DNA of 64,000 nucleotides. Origin: an uncultured Alphaproteobacteria bacterium (GTDB taxonomy: Bacteria; Pseudomonadota; Alphaproteobacteria; Thalassobaculales; Thalassobaculaceae). Position numbers and translations under genes: made by a program. The notes beneath the pieces are model-generated. The model ran no database searches, was not told where the DNA came from, and was given only the letters and a program-made list of their open reading frames with translations. Positions 8,891 to 18,406 of this stretch are shown here, piece by piece (within the stretch, counting starts at the first letter, position 1; each line of letters starts with the position of its first letter). The stretch spans positions 1-64,000 of the forward strand of contig CACITD010000001.1 of NCBI GenBank assembly GCA_902589475.1. Direction: 5' to 3'.

Positions 8891-9235
8891 GTGGGAATTC
8901 TTGTTTTATATCTCGTGAAATATCACAACGATCAAAAAGTCGGCATGATTAATGATAATACACAGCGCGATCGAGCCGAAGTTCATCGACAAGCGATAGC
9001 AGATTTTGGTGGGAAGCCAATAGCACAGTATGGTTCTTATGGTGAATACGATATGGCGTATATTTATGAAATGCCGGATGAGACATCACTAGCTGCGAAC
9101 CTTCACCTAACTGATTCCCTAGGGTTGGCAAAATATTGTAAGACGATACCGCTTATTGACCAGGATGAATTTGTTGAGTCACTAAAGCTAGCACAAAACA
9201 CTAATACTAATTATCGCTCAGCCACAGCAGAATAG
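8891..9235 (+). CDS. GYD domain protein
   Basis: The 114-residue protein starts with GTG. The pattern RAEVHRQAIADFGG, YGSYGEYDMAYIYEMPDE and a small ferredoxin-like alpha/beta fold fit the GYD family (COG4274), named for the G-Y-D signature, here GEYD. These are small proteins without known enzyme activity, often beside catabolic genes. The gene follows the LLM enzyme by 16 bases. Its last 25 bases overlap the convergent flavin monooxygenase gene. Confidence 0.75.
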   Translation: MGILVLYLVKYHNDQKVGMINDNTQRDRAEVHRQAIADFGGKPIAQYGSYGEYDMAYIYEMPDETSLAANLHLTDSLGLAKYCKTIPLIDQDEFVESLKLAQNTNTNYRSATAE

Positions 9236-10482
9236 TACCTTTGCTTTGATGTGCTCACTCTTTCAGCTATGTATTCTGCATCGTCCGCCACACCATATAT
9301 TATCCCTGACTTTCGCTTATACATCCAATTTAAACCCATAAAATAGAGCCCCGGGACACTAGTTACGCCTCTATTTGTTTTCGGATATCCTGTTTCATCG
9401 AGTACTGGAAATTTGACCCAAGAAAAGTCAAACTCGAATCCTGTCGCGACGATCACTGTTGAAATGTTCTCAGATAAGAGATCCAGATGCTCAATTTCTT
9501 CAAAGTCAAAAGCGCTATCCTTGGGTTCGCCTCGCAATTCCAAACTGGTCGGCAAAGGAACAGTTCGACCTGAATTCGATATGAATTCGTCTACCGACCG
9601 ACGAAATTCCATTGCATATCGATCCGACGCTTGTAGAGCGGTTTTGACATCTCCTCTTAATTTCAGAACTGAACCGTCAAGCGAATCTATCCGCCCCAAT
9701 AACTTAATACCAGAAGATCGTAACTCATGGAGCGATAACGTGTAGCCGCCATTTTTCCCGGATAAATGCGGGTCACCGCTAAACCGCTTATTGGGATCAC
9801 TTAAAAAGTCAGCACGACGATCAAGCCATCCCATTTCTAGCTGCCATTTAATACAATCAGCACCGCGATATCGCCTCGGAAGTCTTCCAGTATGGCCTAT
9901 TGATAAAAAAGTTGAACGTCCAGCATTATTTAATTCTTCAGCTATTTGACACCCACTCTGACCGGATCCGACAACGAGAACTGCTCCTTCTTTCAAGCTA
10001 TCGGGGTTCTTGTAATCAATTGCCGTTTTCAACTCCCACCGCGGATCAAAATTACTTAGCATCAGGGGAATTTTTGGCCTCTGATAAGTAGCCGTAGCTA
10101 TAATAACTTGGTTAGCAAAAAAAACTCGTGAGTCTGTTACAATTTTAAATTCATTTCCCGTTCTACTAAGATCACTGACGCAGACCCCTTCCATTACTGG
10201 TGCACGGAAGCTCTTGGCCCAGTTTTCTAGCAGCCTTACAAAATCATCCTTTTTCATGAAGGCATCTGGGTCAACTGGGCTATCAAGAGCATCTGGCAGA
10301 GTTATGGTCCAATTAGGTGTTACTAGGCAAAAGGAATCCCACCGCTCGTTTTTCCAAGCGTTAGCAATACTTCCGCGCTCTAATATAATGTGTTCGATTT
10401 TAGCTTTAGTGAGATAATAACTTATTGCCAATCCAGCTTGACCAGCTCCAATAACAATTACATCAGTTTTAGTTTTTCTCAC
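9211..10482 (-). CDS. Flavin-containing monooxygenase/NAD(P)-binding oxidoreductase (CzcO type)
   Basis: The 423-residue protein starts with GTG six bases after the DinB stop. It has the FAD fold VIVIGAGQAGLAIS near residues 8-22, the ERWDSFCLVTPNW segment typical of one FMO subgroup (resembling the MSMEG_0569 type), a second dinucleotide site VLVVGSGQSGCQIAEEL near 170, and the C-terminal IVATGFEFDF motif. These enzymes oxygenate N, S or carbonyl groups using NADPH and FAD. It is the last gene of the 14.7-9.2 kb minus-strand run. The substrate is unknown. Confidence 0.85.
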   Translation of the reverse strand: MRKTKTDVIVIGAGQAGLAISYYLTKAKIEHIILERGSIANAWKNERWDSFCLVTPNWTITLPDALDSPVDPDAFMKKDDFVRLLENWAKSFRAPVMEGVCVSDLSRTGNEFKIVTDSRVFFANQVIIATATYQRPKIPLMLSNFDPRWELKTAIDYKNPDSLKEGAVLVVGSGQSGCQIAEELNNAGRSTFLSIGHTGRLPRRYRGADCIKWQLEMGWLDRRADFLSDPNKRFSGDPHLSGKNGGYTLSLHELRSSGIKLLGRIDSLDGSVLKLRGDVKTALQASDRYAMEFRRSVDEFISNSGRTVPLPTSLELRGEPKDSAFDFEEIEHLDLLSENISTVIVATGFEFDFSWVKFPVLDETGYPKTNRGVTSVPGLYFMGLNWMYKRKSGIIYGVADDAEYIAERVSTSKQRYYSAVAER

Positions 10483-10488
10483 AATAAA

Positions 10489-10983
10489 TTAAAGTCCCGA
10501 ACCAAACTGTACGACATCCAATGGAGGTGGTTCCAAGCCCGCATGGCTCAGCATATGATGTGTTTGCCCCCTATGGTGGATCTGGTGCTGAAATAAATTA
10601 GTCAAGCACATTCTCAGGGGTAGACTAAAATATTCGCCCGTCTCTACTGTATCAAAGGAAAGGGTGCCCTCTAATTCTTCGGGGTCCAAGTCATTACAAA
10701 AATCCATATACCAAATATCTTGACTGAATTGTGCCTGTTGCAAACCATCAAAATCTGTGAATAAAATTTCATCTAGTCTTGTAAAGGACGTTGGTTTTTT
10801 TTCTAAACGCTCTCTGTAAATAAGGTCTGCCAAAAGAATGTGATTGAGTGTACCTAATATCGATTTAAAAAAACCTTTTCTATCTTGCGATAACTCTGAT
10901 GCTGATAATTTTCCGGCAACAGCATAAAGTCTTTTATTAGCCCATGAATTATATTTTGCGGCGGTTGGTAGATCTAAAAGCAT
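10489..10983 (-). CDS. DinB family protein
   Basis: The 164-residue four-helix protein shows the DinB/YfiT metal-binding pattern: an N-terminal helix with YNSWANKRLY, GTLNHILLADLIY near 47 (first His) and HQIHHRGQTHHMLSHAG near 140 (the HxxxH pair). DinB-like enzymes include thiol-dependent transferases and hydrolases (mycothiol, bacillithiol or glutathione S-transferases). A GGGGGAA ribosome site precedes the ATG. It sits between the amidase and the flavin monooxygenase in the same direction, six bases from the latter. Confidence 0.88.
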   Translation of the reverse strand: MLLDLPTAAKYNSWANKRLYAVAGKLSASELSQDRKGFFKSILGTLNHILLADLIYRERLEKKPTSFTRLDEILFTDFDGLQQAQFSQDIWYMDFCNDLDPEELEGTLSFDTVETGEYFSLPLRMCLTNLFQHQIHHRGQTHHMLSHAGLEPPPLDVVQFGSGL

Positions 10984-11020
10984 ATATTTCCCCCTAAAAG
11001 ATTATTCTACTGAAATAAAA

Positions 11021-12370
11021 TCAAATTCTTGCCATTTTTGGCTTATAGGTGTGCCAATTTGTGACACGCTGAAAGGCAGCTCCAACCTTTAAAAGAAGAG
11101 GCTCATTCCACCAGCTCGCTTCTAATTGCAAACCCGCAGGTAGACCGTCAGAAGTAAACCCACAGGGAATAGATAAACCAGGAAGCTTTCCAAAGGCGCC
11201 AGCATACGTATTCCGTGTAGCGTCTTTAGTGGCTTCAAGTAATGACTTTTCTTCTTCGACCGGCGGGATCAAAGTTGGTAATGTAGGAGATAGAATAATA
11301 TCTACATCTGCAAATACTTTTGCGAGGTCTCTCTGCCATAGTTCTCTGGCATGCATAGCGTTTGAATAATCTACGTTTGTGTATGACCATCCCGTAATCA
11401 TTCGTTCGAAGACCTGCGCAGAAAATTTCTCCTTGTTATTTTTCAGACGATCATGATGAAAAGCACAAGCGTCTGAATAGATTAAAATGGTCGCCCAAGC
11501 TTGCATCTCAGAAGCACCCGGAACATCTATTTCAACCACTTCCGCTCCCAATCCCTCCAACACGTTTACGGCATCGTGAAATAATTTTTCGATATCTGAA
11601 TTCAGGTTTTCTAAATAAAAGGACTTTGGCAAACCAATTTTTACGCCTTCTATTTCATCATTGAGGCTTGGTAGAAAGTTTAAAAGAGGTTTATTGATAC
11701 TCCAGGGATCACGACTGTCATACCCGGCGATAACAGCAAAAATTCTGGCTACATCTGTAACCGATCGCGCCATCGGTCCGATAGTGTCAAAACTAGCGCT
11801 GACCGGCGTGCTTGCATGATTTGGCACCCTACCATGGGTTGGTCTAAGACCACTAATCCCGTTTATAGACGCTGGCAATCGCACCGAACCACCTGTGTCG
11901 GACCCGAGAGCGCCCACACACATGCCGGCTGCTACAGCGGCGCCTGACCCACCGCTGGAACCCCCGGGGATTCTATCCACATTCCAAGGATTTCTGCATG
12001 GTGGATTTACTGTATTATTCGATCTGATCCCAAAAGCGAATTCGTGCATGCTAGCTTTTCCTATCATCACGGCGCCTGCCTTAAAGAGACGATCGACAAC
12101 AGCGGCATTCTGGTTTGGCACATGATCGTTAAAAAAAACAGATCCGGACGTCGTCCGGACTCCAGCAGTCTCAATATTATCTTTAACAGCTATAGGAATG
12201 CCGTGCAGCAGCCCCAACCATCTGCCTTCTTCCATAGCTTTATCGGCTTCATCGGCCTGTCGCAAAGCATCTTCGGCAGTTACCGTGATCATCGAGTTAA
12301 TTTTGTCTTCGTTTTCCGAAATCGACTCTAAACACGTTTCTACCATTACGCGGGAACTCTTCTCAAGCAT
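11021..12370 (-). CDS. Amidase signature family hydrolase
   Basis: The 449-residue protein has the full Ser-cisSer-Lys machinery: Lys63 in IAVKDNIETAG, PGGSSGGSGAA around 135-145, and the nucleophile Ser162 in GSDTGGSVRLPA. It hydrolyses a carboxamide to acid and ammonia; the substrate is open. The N-terminus is slightly shorter than in GatA-like members and no earlier start exists, because the frame runs back directly to the MFS stop codon. GatA itself is unlikely, as no gatB or gatC is nearby. It follows the MFS gene by 30 bases, which suggests uptake and hydrolysis of the same compound. Confidence 0.9.
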   Translation of the reverse strand: MLEKSSRVMVETCLESISENEDKINSMITVTAEDALRQADEADKAMEEGRWLGLLHGIPIAVKDNIETAGVRTTSGSVFFNDHVPNQNAAVVDRLFKAGAVMIGKASMHEFAFGIRSNNTVNPPCRNPWNVDRIPGGSSGGSGAAVAAGMCVGALGSDTGGSVRLPASINGISGLRPTHGRVPNHASTPVSASFDTIGPMARSVTDVARIFAVIAGYDSRDPWSINKPLLNFLPSLNDEIEGVKIGLPKSFYLENLNSDIEKLFHDAVNVLEGLGAEVVEIDVPGASEMQAWATILIYSDACAFHHDRLKNNKEKFSAQVFERMITGWSYTNVDYSNAMHARELWQRDLAKVFADVDIILSPTLPTLIPPVEEEKSLLEATKDATRNTYAGAFGKLPGLSIPCGFTSDGLPAGLQLEASWWNEPLLLKVGAAFQRVTNWHTYKPKMARI

Positions 12371-12400
12371 CAGAACTATACTCCCTTCATTCTCGTGGCT

Positions 12401-13693
12401 TTAAGATACATAATCTTTTTCAGCAGATGTCGGCTCTTTCAAAAATTGTGTCAGAACACCAGCGATAATTGGCAATCCTGCCAAGGTAAGTAACATAAAT
12501 TGGTAATCTCCAAATAAATCAAACGCTATACCAAGAGGCAATGGTCCTAGGGAGGCTCCTACTACTCCAATCATTTGTCCAGTTCCCTGAATAGAGCCAA
12601 TATGTTTACGTCCAAAGTATCTTGGCCACATATAACCAAAAAGTGTGATATTGAAAGCGTTATTCAAGCCAAAAATTATAGCATAAATCAGAGCAGTTAA
12701 AAGATCACTGACAAAAGCCATTGAAACCAGCGATCCAAATAACGTGGCTAGCGCAACCAAAAACACCCTTGGTGTTGGATACTTATCTAAACTGCGCCCT
12801 ACAAAAGGTTGAGTAATAACCGCAACTACAGCCGACAACGGGAACATCCAAGCCGCTATTACGGGACTTAATCCTTGATGCTCAAAAATAGGGACTTGAA
12901 AGAAGTGGAGAGAAGTTACGAGCATGGACAGCGTGCAAAGGCCTGCGCCCACAATATAAAAGGTAGATGTTTTTAAAGCTTCATTAAGAGTAAAACCAAA
13001 TTCGGCGGAGTGCTTGCCAACATCAGCATCATCGCTTGTCAATTCCGCTTTGATACCATCGGGGTGAAGATTAAGTGCCTCGGGGGCATTATGTAGTAAG
13101 ATCAAAATTAGCGGCAACATTAAAAGCCAAGTTGAAACGCCCAGCCAAAACCAAGCCTGACGCCACCCAACTTGCTCTATAAGCCACTGACAAACTGGGG
13201 GATGGATAGCCATAGAAACGGCAAAACCAAGCAGCATTAAACCCATTGCAACGCCCCGTTTTCGGCTAAACCAATGGGAAATAATATTTGTACAGTTTAG
13301 CATTAGGGAACCTTGGGCAAGAAAACGGAGCGCACCAAATCCAAAGGCCAACCAAACCAGGCCGGGAGCAAAGCCGAAAGCGATGCAAGCAAACCCTAGA
13401 AGAACAACAACCGTTCCCATGACACGGCGAGCCCCGTGCATATCAACAAGTCGTCCAACCATCGGAAGCCCAAGTGCCGCAACTAAGGTTGCCAAACCAT
13501 AAGCAGATGAAATTGCCGTAGCACTGAGGTTTAGATCTTTCGAAATTGGACTAATGAACACACTAAAAGTATGGGATTGGCCGGGCCCACTTACAAAAAT
13601 ACCCACCGCAGCGATAAGAAGAATAATCCAACCGTAGAATATGTAATTGCTTACTGACTTAACAATTTTCCGCCGCAAGTTTTCTAAGGTCAT
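12401..13693 (-). CDS. MFS transporter
   Basis: About 430 residues from the ATG at 13693 (an in-frame TTG at 13705 is possible). There are about twelve hydrophobic segments in two halves separated by a polar loop near residues 200-225. The MFS loop motif G-LVD-HGARR follows the second segment. The first half resembles the oxalate/formate and monocarboxylate-type importers. It should be an inner-membrane secondary transporter. Its position next to the amidase suggests import of an amide or an organic acid. Confidence 0.9.
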   Translation of the reverse strand: MTLENLRRKIVKSVSNYIFYGWIILLIAAVGIFVSGPGQSHTFSVFISPISKDLNLSATAISSAYGLATLVAALGLPMVGRLVDMHGARRVMGTVVVLLGFACIAFGFAPGLVWLAFGFGALRFLAQGSLMLNCTNIISHWFSRKRGVAMGLMLLGFAVSMAIHPPVCQWLIEQVGWRQAWFWLGVSTWLLMLPLILILLHNAPEALNLHPDGIKAELTSDDADVGKHSAEFGFTLNEALKTSTFYIVGAGLCTLSMLVTSLHFFQVPIFEHQGLSPVIAAWMFPLSAVVAVITQPFVGRSLDKYPTPRVFLVALATLFGSLVSMAFVSDLLTALIYAIIFGLNNAFNITLFGYMWPRYFGRKHIGSIQGTGQMIGVVGASLGPLPLGIAFDLFGDYQFMLLTLAGLPIIAGVLTQFLKEPTSAEKDYVS

Positions 13694-13801
13694 TTGATAG
13701 TCCAATATTTTTTAATTTATTTATTGCCGCAGGTGTTTTCGCAACCTCGTGATTTTGCATAGCATTAATTCATCGGTAGGTTGCTTACGGTCCAGTATAA
13801 G

Positions 13802-14686
13802 TTATGAGGCAAGATTATTTTGAATGATTTCTTTAAGGTCAGTTGGGATTGGAGCAGCCCGTCTAGTATCTGGGTTAAAAAATACTTCCGTAACGGACTG
13901 CGATGCATGGACTTCAGATGTTTCAACATTAATCATGCGCTGCGAAAACGTTACACTTTTGTTTCCGCATTCGATAACACCACCTTCTATTTTAAAAAGA
14001 CCACCGGCCTGTACTTCTTTCTGGAAATAGGTCGTTGTTGATGCTGTCACTGTATGCAGGCCTCGCTCTTCCATCGCTTTCCAGTTAACCTTTAATTTAG
14101 GCCATAAGTGAAACATACCATCATCAAAAAAATGAGCGTACCAGCGAACATTCATATGATGAAACTGATCGCAGTGCCAGGGGAAACAAACTCCAGTATG
14201 TGTTTCAACCCAGTTTGATGCTGGCTTAATACTGCGCGGCAACTCGCTCTTCAGTGATATCGACTCCCCATTTTTTATTTGGCTTTCAAGAGCTGGGCGA
14301 AGCTCATCCGGAATGGGTATTGATGTTCGAGTATCGGGATTGAAGAAAACCTCTAAGCACTCAAATGTTGCATGCAACTCGCCAGTCTCTTCATTAAACA
14401 TTCTTAATAAAAATGTGAATGTTTTTGTTGAAGATGCTACCATGCCTCCGTCTATTTTAATTAGAGACCCAGCAGGTAACTCTTTTATGAAAGTTGTTCT
14501 TCCAATAGCAGCGACGCCGTGACCTCCATATTTTAAAGCTACTGACTGTGGAAATCCAGCACGTGCATAAGCAAAGAACTGAGCCTCATTAAAGAGTACA
14601 GCATAGTTTCGAACGTTAAGATGTCCAAATTGATCACAGAGCCACGGGTGAACTACACCCGTATGAAGTTCGTGCCAAACAGTCAT
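13802..14686 (-). CDS. Tandem-duplicated hotdog-fold acyl-CoA thioesterase
   Basis: The 294-residue protein consists of two similar hotdog domains, roughly residues 1-130 and 155-290. Each begins HTGV-PW-CDQF-H-NVR-YA and ends EVFFNPDTR-A/S-PIP. Both copies keep the DQFxHxN motif of 4-hydroxybenzoyl-CoA thioesterase-like enzymes, where the Asp is catalytic. Such enzymes release CoA from acyl- or aroyl-CoA. Single-domain members of about 140 residues normally form oligomers; here the dimer is covalent. It heads the minus-strand run and is divergent from the Baeyer-Villiger-type monooxygenase over 223 bases. The duplication is seen directly; the substrate is inferred only as an acyl-CoA. Confidence 0.85.
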   Translation of the reverse strand: MTVWHELHTGVVHPWLCDQFGHLNVRNYAVLFNEAQFFAYARAGFPQSVALKYGGHGVAAIGRTTFIKELPAGSLIKIDGGMVASSTKTFTFLLRMFNEETGELHATFECLEVFFNPDTRTSIPIPDELRPALESQIKNGESISLKSELPRSIKPASNWVETHTGVCFPWHCDQFHHMNVRWYAHFFDDGMFHLWPKLKVNWKAMEERGLHTVTASTTTYFQKEVQAGGLFKIEGGVIECGNKSVTFSQRMINVETSEVHASQSVTEVFFNPDTRRAAPIPTDLKEIIQNNLAS

Positions 14687-14909
14687 TATTTCACAGCATC
14701 CCGGTAAAAAGTCGTGTCGAAAGGTAACGGAAAAAAGAATAGCTCAACATTAGCCAATTCTGCTAGAAATGTTAGCAAAACTGAGTAATTATCAAGCACG
14801 TATTTACAGATAAGCTTGAGTATCGGGGTGTTTTTTCGTATTTTTAATTATGTGATACACGAACATTGATATTTTTTTAAACTTTAGCGAATTGAGGAAA
14901 TTTTAAGCT

Positions 14910-16640
14910 ATGCCAGACGGAGTTTTGAGCAATCAAAAAAAGATAAACCAAGGAAAAACAACAAAGCTGGATGCTTTAATTATTGGCGCAGGTTTTTCTG
15001 GCCTGTATCAACTACTTTGCCTCCGAGACAAAGTGGGACTATCAGTCAAAGTTGTCGAAGCCGGTGATGGCGTTGGAGGAACATGGTATTGGAACCGTTA
15101 CCCTGGCGCTCGTTGCGACTCAGAAAGTCACTCCTACTCATACTACTTTTCTGATGAAATTTTAAAAGAATGGAAATGGTCAGAGCGATATCCGGGCCAC
15201 GCTGAAGTCGTAAGATACCTAAATTTCGTAGCCGATAAACTCGACCTTAAGCGGGATATAAATTTTAATCTAAGAGTTTGCTCTGCAACATATAACGCAA
15301 GCGAAAACGTCTGGGCAGTTGAGACAGAGCAAGGTGAATGCTTTGAATGCACTTATCTAATAACAGCAGTTGGTTGCTTATCTTCAACCAATATTCCAAC
15401 CATCCCGGGACATGAAAGTTTTGAAGGAGAATGGTATCACACCGGCCAATGGCCTCATGAAGGCGTCGACTTTACTGGCAAGCGTGTTGGACAGATAGGA
15501 ACTGGATCAACAGGGATACAAGCTGTACCGGTAATAGCAGAAACAGCAAAACACTTGACGGTATTTCAAAGAACCGCCAACTACAGCGTTCCTGCAAAAA
15601 ATGGTCCCCTTAGTAAGGAGTTTCAAGAATATCTAGATGCAAACCGAGCAGATATTAAAGAAACTATTAGAACGACACCCAACGGGCACCCATTTGTTAT
15701 ATCTGAGCGAAAAGTTTTTGACGTAAATGATGCTGAACGAGAAAAAATATTTGAAGAAGCATGGGAACATGGTGGCCTAGGGTTTAGAGCCTGCTTTCAG
15801 GACATAGCATTCGACAAAAAGGCCAATGATGTGGCAGCCGATTTCATAAAAAGAAAAATTCGGTCAATAGTTAAGGATCCAAAGACAGCCGATTTGCTGA
15901 CTGACATCGACCACCCCTATGCAACGAAAAGACCTCCAATTGATACCAACTACTTTGAGACCTACAATCGGGATAATGTAGATTTAGTTGACGTCCGCTC
16001 GTCACCGATTGAATGCATCACTCCAAAGGGTGTGAAAACCGGCAACACTGAATATGAACTGGATATAATCGTTTTTGCTACTGGCTTTGATGCGATGACA
16101 GGCCCCTTGTTGCGCTTAAACATCGAAGGACGAGATGGTATAAAGCTTGCGGACATTTGGGAGGCTGGACCCAAAAGCTATCTTGGCCTCCAGATACCTG
16201 GCTTCCCAAATCTGTTTACCATCACAGGACCAGGCAGTCCCTCTGTTCTTTGTAATATGCCAGTAGCCATTGAACAGCATGTTGAATGGGTGACAGATTG
16301 CATCTCATTTCTTGAAGATAATAAAATATCTTCTATAGAAGCGACAGAGGACTCAATGGACAAATGGGTATCTCATGTAAACGAGTGTGCAGATGTAACG
16401 CTTATGCCATATGCAAAACATACCTGGTATTATGGCGCTAACATTCCCGGTAAACCTCGCGTTTTCATGCCGTATGCCGGTGGCATGGCTCGATATCGCG
16501 CGATTTGTGATGATATTGCAAAGCAAAAGTATATTGGCTTTAAATTAGGCGAGACAGATACTGGAGGTGTTTGGTCTGCCCCCTCGATCTCAGTTGATGA
16601 CCTTGTTGAAGCAGCTATGGTAAAAGGTCCCGCTGTTTAG
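14910..16640 (+). CDS. Baeyer-Villiger-type flavin monooxygenase
   Basis: The 576-residue protein has the FAD fold IIGAGFSGLYQL near residues 25-36, GGTWYWNRYPGARCD-ES near 70, the Baeyer-Villiger fingerprint FEGEWYHTGQWP near 170, the NADPH fold GTGSTGIQ near 195 and a late ATGFDAMTG. This is the pattern of class B monooxygenases of the cyclohexanone/phenylacetone type, which turn ketones into esters or lactones with NADPH and oxygen. GAGGAAATT before the ATG is the ribosome site. The divergent thioesterase and amidase/MFS run may handle downstream products, but this is inference. Confidence 0.92.
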   Translation: MPDGVLSNQKKINQGKTTKLDALIIGAGFSGLYQLLCLRDKVGLSVKVVEAGDGVGGTWYWNRYPGARCDSESHSYSYYFSDEILKEWKWSERYPGHAEVVRYLNFVADKLDLKRDINFNLRVCSATYNASENVWAVETEQGECFECTYLITAVGCLSSTNIPTIPGHESFEGEWYHTGQWPHEGVDFTGKRVGQIGTGSTGIQAVPVIAETAKHLTVFQRTANYSVPAKNGPLSKEFQEYLDANRADIKETIRTTPNGHPFVISERKVFDVNDAEREKIFEEAWEHGGLGFRACFQDIAFDKKANDVAADFIKRKIRSIVKDPKTADLLTDIDHPYATKRPPIDTNYFETYNRDNVDLVDVRSSPIECITPKGVKTGNTEYELDIIVFATGFDAMTGPLLRLNIEGRDGIKLADIWEAGPKSYLGLQIPGFPNLFTITGPGSPSVLCNMPVAIEQHVEWVTDCISFLEDNKISSIEATEDSMDKWVSHVNECADVTLMPYAKHTWYYGANIPGKPRVFMPYAGGMARYRAICDDIAKQKYIGFKLGETDTGGVWSAPSISVDDLVEAAMVKGPAV

Positions 16641-16717
16641 TAATCTAATCAAAGGTAGCGATAGCGAACAACATTGCACGGCAATTGCCTGCTCAAATTT
16701 AAGGTTGCGAATAAATA

Positions 16718-18394
16718 ATGAGCGACGAGGCCAGTATCGAAAACAAAAAATCATCTGATTTTATTCGAGAACAAATATATTTCGACCTAAAAAGCGGTAA
16801 CTGTGAGCAAATCGTTACAAGGTTTCCTCCTGAACCTAACGGATACTTGCATATAGGCCACGCGCTATCAATTTGTTTAAATTTCGGGATCGCTGAGGAA
16901 GTTAACGGAATTTGTAATCTCAGGTTTGATGACACAAATCCAGCTAAGGAAGAATTAGAATTTATCAAGTCTATAGAAGAGGACGTGAGATGGCTTGGAT
17001 TTGATTGGTCCGGCCAAACCAAATACGCATCTGACAACTTTCATCAATTTTTTGAATGGGCGGTGTACCTAATTAAGAAAGGGCTTGCTTACGTCGACGA
17101 CCTCACAGCGGATGAAATTCGGGAATATAGGGGCACCCTTACAGAAGTTGGTCGGGATAGCCCTTATCGCAATAGATCGACTGAAGAGAACCTTCAAATT
17201 TTTCATGATATGAGAGATGGTAGGTTTCCAGAAGGAGAGCGAGTATTACGAGCCAAGATAGACATGGGTTCTGGTAATATTAACCTACGCGACCCTGTTA
17301 TCTACCGAATCCTGAATGCACATCATCCTAGGACAGGCGACACTTGGTCTGTTTACCCAACCTATGACTTTGCACATGGACAAACAGATGCGTTAGAGGG
17401 TGTCACCCATTCACTTTGCACATTGGAGTTTGCCGATCATCGGCCGCTTTATGAATGGTTTATCGAAGCTTTGCCTGTTCCATCTGAGCCAAAACAATAC
17501 GAATTCGCAAAATTACAAATTAGCCACACCGTTTTATCTAAAAGAAATCTCACCCGGTTAGTGATGGAACAACATGTGAGTGGTTGGGATGATCCACGAC
17601 TGCCTACTCTTTCAGGTCTGAGAAGGCGAGGCGTTCCAGCAGAAGCAATCAAAGATTTTGTAGCGCGAGTTTCTGTATCAAAAAATGAAGGCGAAGTGGA
17701 GCTTGCGTTATTGGAGCACTGCATAAGAGATAATCTAAATTACAGTGCTGAACGAAGACTTGCTGTATTAAAACCTCTAAAGGTTGTAATAGAAAACTTC
17801 CCAGAAGGAAAAATTGAATGGTTGCCAGCTTTAAATAATCCCAATTCAGATAAACAAGAACAACGCGAAATACCTTTCTCAAGAGAAATTTGGATCGAGC
17901 AAGATGACTTCATGGAAGAACCCTCGAAGAAATTTTTCCGTCTAGCGCCAGGTAAGGAAGTTCGATTACGCTATGCATTTTTTGTAACATGTAATGCTGT
18001 AATCAAAGACGAAGATGGAGAAATCGTTGAACTGCGATGTTCGTACGATCCCGAAACGCGGGGAGGTAACGCGCCGGATGGGAGAAAGGTAAAAGGAACC
18101 ATCCACTGGGTGTCCGCAGAACATGCAAAAAATGCAGAAGTTAGGATCTACAACTCTTTTTACAATACACCATCTCCCGGCCGCGAACGTGATTTCATTG
18201 AGGACATCAATCCAAATTCACTAGAAGTTTTAGAAAACTGTAAAATCGAGCCTGATTTGATTACGTTGGATGACAACGTACCCATCCAATTCGAAAGATT
18301 AGGATACTTTTACAAGGACCCGGATACTACGCCCGAAAAACACATCTACAATCGTACCATTTCTCTACGGGATACCTGGAACAAAAAGCTATAA
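16718..18394 (+). CDS. glnS: Glutamine--tRNA ligase
   Basis: The 558-residue class I synthetase carries RFPPEPNGYLHIGHA (HIGH at 45-48), RFDDTNPAKEE near 70, the Gln-pocket region YPTYDFAHG..D near 215 and VLSKRNL at 272-278, the KMSKR equivalent. Length and C-terminal anticodon-binding barrels match bacterial GlnRS. It charges tRNA-Gln directly. Many alphaproteobacteria lack this enzyme and use Glu-tRNA amidotransferase, so presence here is informative. The PPOX-fold gene follows after 12 bases and is probably cotranscribed. Confidence 0.97.
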   Translation: MSDEASIENKKSSDFIREQIYFDLKSGNCEQIVTRFPPEPNGYLHIGHALSICLNFGIAEEVNGICNLRFDDTNPAKEELEFIKSIEEDVRWLGFDWSGQTKYASDNFHQFFEWAVYLIKKGLAYVDDLTADEIREYRGTLTEVGRDSPYRNRSTEENLQIFHDMRDGRFPEGERVLRAKIDMGSGNINLRDPVIYRILNAHHPRTGDTWSVYPTYDFAHGQTDALEGVTHSLCTLEFADHRPLYEWFIEALPVPSEPKQYEFAKLQISHTVLSKRNLTRLVMEQHVSGWDDPRLPTLSGLRRRGVPAEAIKDFVARVSVSKNEGEVELALLEHCIRDNLNYSAERRLAVLKPLKVVIENFPEGKIEWLPALNNPNSDKQEQREIPFSREIWIEQDDFMEEPSKKFFRLAPGKEVRLRYAFFVTCNAVIKDEDGEIVELRCSYDPETRGGNAPDGRKVKGTIHWVSAEHAKNAEVRIYNSFYNTPSPGRERDFIEDINPNSLEVLENCKIEPDLITLDDNVPIQFERLGYFYKDPDTTPEKHIYNRTISLRDTWNKKL

Positions 18395-18406
18395 AAAAGG
18401 TAGTAA

